DNA of 64,000 bases, from contig NZ_MUFV01000001.1 of assembly GCF_002017875.1 (NCBI RefSeq), positions 1,079,501 to 1,143,500 of the forward strand, given 5' to 3'. Made by a program: the position numbers and the translations under genes. How positions within the stretch are numbered: position 1 is the first letter of the stretch; every line of letters begins with the position of its first letter. Positions 57,244-64,000 of the stretch are shown one piece after another. This DNA comes from Deinococcus sp. LM3. GTDB lineage: Bacteria; Deinococcota; Deinococci; Deinococcales; Deinococcaceae. The notes beneath the pieces were generated by a model. That model was not told where the DNA came from. It searched no databases and was given only the letters and a program-made list of their open reading frames with translations.

Positions 57244-57945
57244 ATGCGGATCGAGGACATGAACTGGGCCATGGTGGCCGAGACGCTGCGCACCGAGGAC
57301 CGTTGCGTGCTGCCGCTGGGCTGCACCGAGCAGCACGCGACCCTGAGTCTGGCGACCGACACGCGCCTCGCCGCGCGGGTGGCGGCCGAGGCCGCTGACG
57401 GGCTGGGCGTGCCGGTATTCCCGGCGCTGCCGTACGGGGTGACGCCGTCGTTCACGGCGTACCCGGGCACCGTGAGTCTGCGGGTGGGCACGTACCTGGC
57501 GTTGCTGGACGACCTGCTGTCCGGCCTGCACGCCCAGGGGTTCCGGCGGATTCTGATCGTGAACGGGCATGGGGGGAACTCGCCGGGGCAGGGGTGGCTG
57601 GGGGAGTGGCTGGCGCGGCATCCGGACGCGCGGGTGCAGTGGCATAACTGGTGGAACGCGCCGCGCACCTGGGCGGCCGTGCAGGCGACCGACGAACTGG
57701 CGAGTCACGCGAGCTGGATGGAGAACTTCCCCTGGACGCGCCTGGAGGGCGTGGCGGCCCCCGAGGAGCGCAAACCCATGGTGGACGTGGCGGCCCTGCG
57801 GCAACTGCCGCCCGCGCTGGTGCGGGAGCGGCTGGGCGACGGGAATTACGGCGGGCTGCACCGCCGCCCGGACCGGGAGATGCAGCGCATCTGGCAGGAG
57901 GCCGTCGCGGAGACGCGCGCCCTGCTTCAGGGAGGCTGGGCGTGA
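57244..57945 (+). CDS. Creatininase-family amidohydrolase
   Basis: A 233-residue creatininase/MftE/ArfB-type metal hydrolase. Metal ligands are seen in LPLGCTEQHATLSLATDT (Glu29, His31, Asp39) and NGHGGN (108-112). Members open cyclic amides (creatinine, formamidopyrimidines) or act as peptidases in cofactor maturation, so the substrate is uncertain. TAGCGT lies five bases before the ATG. Its stop overlaps the start of the double-Nudix gene (GTGA), so the two are one operon. Confidence 0.9.
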   Translation: MRIEDMNWAMVAETLRTEDRCVLPLGCTEQHATLSLATDTRLAARVAAEAADGLGVPVFPALPYGVTPSFTAYPGTVSLRVGTYLALLDDLLSGLHAQGFRRILIVNGHGGNSPGQGWLGEWLARHPDARVQWHNWWNAPRTWAAVQATDELASHASWMENFPWTRLEGVAAPEERKPMVDVAALRQLPPALVRERLGDGNYGGLHRRPDREMQRIWQEAVAETRALLQGGWA

Positions 57946-58916
57946 CCCTGATGCAACTGCGGGCCGTGTGGGGCAACCGTCCCCTGATGGCGGCGTCGGC
58001 GGGCGCGTTGATTCAGGACGAGCACGGGCGGGTGCTCCTGCAACGCCGGGGTGATGACGGCCTGTGGGGCGAACCGGGCGGCGCGCTGGAACCCGGCGAG
58101 AGCTTCCTGACCGGCGCGCGACGCGAACTGTTCGAGGAGACCGGCCTGGACTGCCCGAACCTGACGCTGCTGCCGCTGCCCGAGGGGCTTCAGGACGGCC
58201 CGGAGCTGTTCCACCGCTACCCGAACGGGCACGAGATCTACATCATCGGGATGCGCGCGCACGGCACCCTGAACGCCGCCGCGCTGAAGCACGCCGCGCC
58301 GGACGACAGCGGCGAGACGCTGGAACTCCAGTGGTTCCCGCTGGACGCCCTGCCGGACCTCAGCAACAACGCCAACCGCGCCAGCATGAACGTCCTGCGT
58401 GCCCGCGCGGGCCTCCCGCCCATGCCCCTGGCCCCCACGCCACCCGCGCCGCCGGTCGGGAACTTCCTGATGGACTTACGGCGCGTGATCGGCCCGCGCC
58501 CCTGGTTCGCGCCCGGCTCGAACGTCCTCATCACCGACGACCAGGGGCGCCTCCTGCTGCTGCGGCACGGGCACACCCGCCTGTGGACGCTCCCCGGCGG
58601 CAGCCTGGAACCCGGCGAGACCTTCGCCCAGACCGCCGCGCGGGAACTGTTCGAGGAGACCGGCCTGCACGCCGCCCACCTGAAACCGCTGCGCATGTTC
58701 GCCGGACCCGAGTACCGCTTCACGTACCCCAACGGACACGTCGTGGACTTCGTGTCGGTCCTGTACCGCGCCCACGGCGTCACCGGCACCCTCACCCCCC
58801 AGCCCGGCGAGGTGCTGGAGGTCGGCTGGTTCAGCCGGGATGACCTTCCCCCCGAGGAGGAACTGAGCGGCGAACTGATCCGCGCGAACCTCCGCTGGTG
58901 GCGCACGCACGGCTGA
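57942..58916 (+). CDS. Tandem double-Nudix protein
   Basis: A 324-residue protein with two complete Nudix domains. The first box is Gly47-Leu69 (GALEPGESFLTGARRELFEE then TGL) and the second Gly220-Leu242 (GSLEPGETFAQTAARELFEE then TGL). A Pro-rich linker (~160-172) joins them. Both keep all metal-binding Glu residues, so both are probably active. Domain 1 resembles the single Nudix gene at 54604. The start GTG overlaps the creatininase stop. A joint role in damaged-nucleotide turnover is a guess. Confidence 0.9.
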   Translation: MTLMQLRAVWGNRPLMAASAGALIQDEHGRVLLQRRGDDGLWGEPGGALEPGESFLTGARRELFEETGLDCPNLTLLPLPEGLQDGPELFHRYPNGHEIYIIGMRAHGTLNAAALKHAAPDDSGETLELQWFPLDALPDLSNNANRASMNVLRARAGLPPMPLAPTPPAPPVGNFLMDLRRVIGPRPWFAPGSNVLITDDQGRLLLLRHGHTRLWTLPGGSLEPGETFAQTAARELFEETGLHAAHLKPLRMFAGPEYRFTYPNGHVVDFVSVLYRAHGVTGTLTPQPGEVLEVGWFSRDDLPPEEELSGELIRANLRWWRTHG

Positions 58917-58937
58917 CCCGACTCAGCGGGCAGCCCC

Positions 58938-59600
58938 TTATTCAGCCTGCCCGGTCAGGAACGCGCGGAGTTCCCGCATGAGGGCGTGCAGCGCGCCCAG
59001 CGTGCCGACCACGTCCCCCTCGACCTGAAGGCCGTGATTCACGCCGTCCAGTACGAGCACCCGCACGCCCGCGCCGGTCAGTTCCGTGATCCACTCGGGG
59101 CGGTAGTGGCCGTCCTGAGTGCCGATCACGACCAGCGAGGTCGCCGCGTGCGCCGCGATGGCCGCGCGGACCTCCGGGCGTTCCAGCAGCGGCGTGAGCC
59201 ACACCAGCCGCGCACCGGGCGGCACCGCTCCCCCCTGCAGCAGCAGGGTCAGGCCCAGCGTCCCGATGGATTTCGCCACCACACAAGCACCCCCCGGTTC
59301 CGGCAGGATCGCGTGGCAGGCGGCCCGCACGTCCTCCCGCAGCCAGGCCAATTGCTCCTCCGGCGGGGCGTCCATGAACGCCGGGACGTTCCAGCGGGTG
59401 TCGAGTGCCAGCGTGTCGAACCCCAGTTCATCCAGCAGAAGAGCCGGGTACAGCAGGCCCGGCTGCCGCGCCCCGTACCCCAGCCCCGGCAGCAGCAGCG
59501 CCGCCCCCACCGCCTCGCCCGGCGGGTGTCGGTTCACCATGCAGGGCAGCGCCTCGCCCCGGAAGCCGCGCACATCTGCCGTCACTGTCTCGGAAGTCAT
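58938..59600 (-). CDS. Alpha/beta-hydrolase-like protein
   Basis: A 220-residue small alpha/beta hydrolase. The first strand-loop is LLLPGLGYGARQPGLLYPAL, the nucleophile elbow is VVAKSIGTLGL (Ser in AKSIG, a variant of GxSxG), the acid probably Asp in VIGTQDGHY, and the His in LDGVNHGLQV. Substrate unknown. TAGGCT lies five bases before its ATG. Confidence 0.85.
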   Translation of the reverse strand: MTSETVTADVRGFRGEALPCMVNRHPPGEAVGAALLLPGLGYGARQPGLLYPALLLDELGFDTLALDTRWNVPAFMDAPPEEQLAWLREDVRAACHAILPEPGGACVVAKSIGTLGLTLLLQGGAVPPGARLVWLTPLLERPEVRAAIAAHAATSLVVIGTQDGHYRPEWITELTGAGVRVLVLDGVNHGLQVEGDVVGTLGALHALMRELRAFLTGQAE

Positions 59601-59652
59601 GCCCGAGCCTACCCGCCCCCACCCGGCGCCGCTGCTGCACCTGCACGGAAAG

Positions 59653-59679
59653 GAGGCCAGAGCACATGACCCTGGCCTC
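59653..59679 (-). terminator. Hairpin after the phe operon
   Basis: GAGGCCAG/CTGGCCTC arms with an 11-base loop, followed on the minus strand by CTTTCC. About 70 bp beyond the pheT stop. Confidence 0.5.
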
Positions 59680-59680
59680 T

Positions 59681-59745
59681 TTCTGCCTCCCCTTTGAGGG
59701 GAGGTGCCCCGGAGGGGCGGACTCGAAGAGCTGCCCCGCAGAGGG
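59681..59745. repeat. Palindromic GC-rich repeat after pheT
   Basis: CCTCCCCTTTGAGGGGAGG followed by TGCCCCGGAGGGGC, two adjacent hairpins directly beyond the pheT stop. Similar in style to the REP-like palindromes of this window. Confidence 0.5.
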
Positions 59746-59746
59746 G

Positions 59747-62245
<2,499 letters not shown>

Positions 62246-62331
62246 TGAGTAACCTCTTGAGTTGGTCGGGGGGTAGGGAACCCCTCACCCCGCCCCTCTC
62301 TCCAAGGGAGAGGGAGAAAAACGCTCTGGCT

Positions 62332-63941
<1,610 letters not shown>

Positions 63942-64000
63942 TCATGCCTGTCAGGGTAGCAGGTTTGCGCGGGCGCAGCATCCGGCCGGCGCTGCCCTGC

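Overview
This 64 kb window is high-GC bacterial chromosome and looks like a Deinococcus species. The reasons are the gene content (several Nudix hydrolases, DUF4384 surface-type proteins, an M32 carboxypeptidase, paired glycerophosphodiesterases), dispersed small non-coding repeats, and a hexamer TANNNT placed 5-7 bases before many start codons. That last pattern is expected for the leaderless mRNAs known in Deinococcus. The genus is inferred from these traits; no rRNA gene is present to prove it.

Layout. 1-7.8 kb: an NmrA-type reductase, a Sir2 deacylase translationally coupled to an unknown protein, a coiled-coil hypothetical, the tRNA-splicing phosphotransferase KptA, an S9 peptidase and an M32 carboxypeptidase. 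8-15.8 kb: a phosphodiester-scavenging region with ugpB-ugpA-ugpE, a secreted glycerophosphodiesterase inserted inside an esterase-like phytase domain, and a cytosolic UgpQ. 15.8-31 kb: a MerR regulator, two DUF4384 proteins, tRNA-Gln, a DUF1998 helicase facing a GIY-YIG nuclease, a bifunctional NMN adenylyltransferase/Nudix protein, YbjN and DUF1206 proteins, methylglyoxal synthase, HD-GYP, PP2C, RidA, PSP1 and an M3 peptidase.

32-36.7 kb is the most rearranged part. An IS4-family element sits inside one copy of a structured repeat. Next come a DUF99 protein flanked by two repeat copies, a double-GNAT protein, a 530 bp imperfect inverted repeat, and the C-terminal remnant of an SgrR-like regulator. 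36.7-44.8 kb: Ppx/GppA, PdxY, a histidine kinase with its response regulator, a dienoyl-CoA isomerase/reductase pair and a leucine-rich-repeat protein.

45-50 kb is an NAD salvage island: nicotinamide phosphoribosyltransferase, then a HigBA toxin-antitoxin pair with two translationally coupled unknown genes, then PnuC and NadR. Together the enzymes would turn nicotinamide or nicotinamide riboside into NAD+. Elsewhere the window also has NAD consumers (Sir2, KptA) and a second NMN adenylyltransferase.

50-64 kb: a methyltransferase, TM2, GGDEF, MetY, a Nudix protein, a lipoprotein, a low-GC YccF-like protein, a creatininase coupled to a double-Nudix protein, an alpha/beta hydrolase, and a pheS-Nudix-pheT operon with a candidate attenuator.

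Five copies of a roughly 135 bp structured repeat (one short, one split by the IS) and several REP-like palindromes are scattered through the window. Compensatory changes in the hairpin arms of the structured repeat suggest that its fold is maintained.
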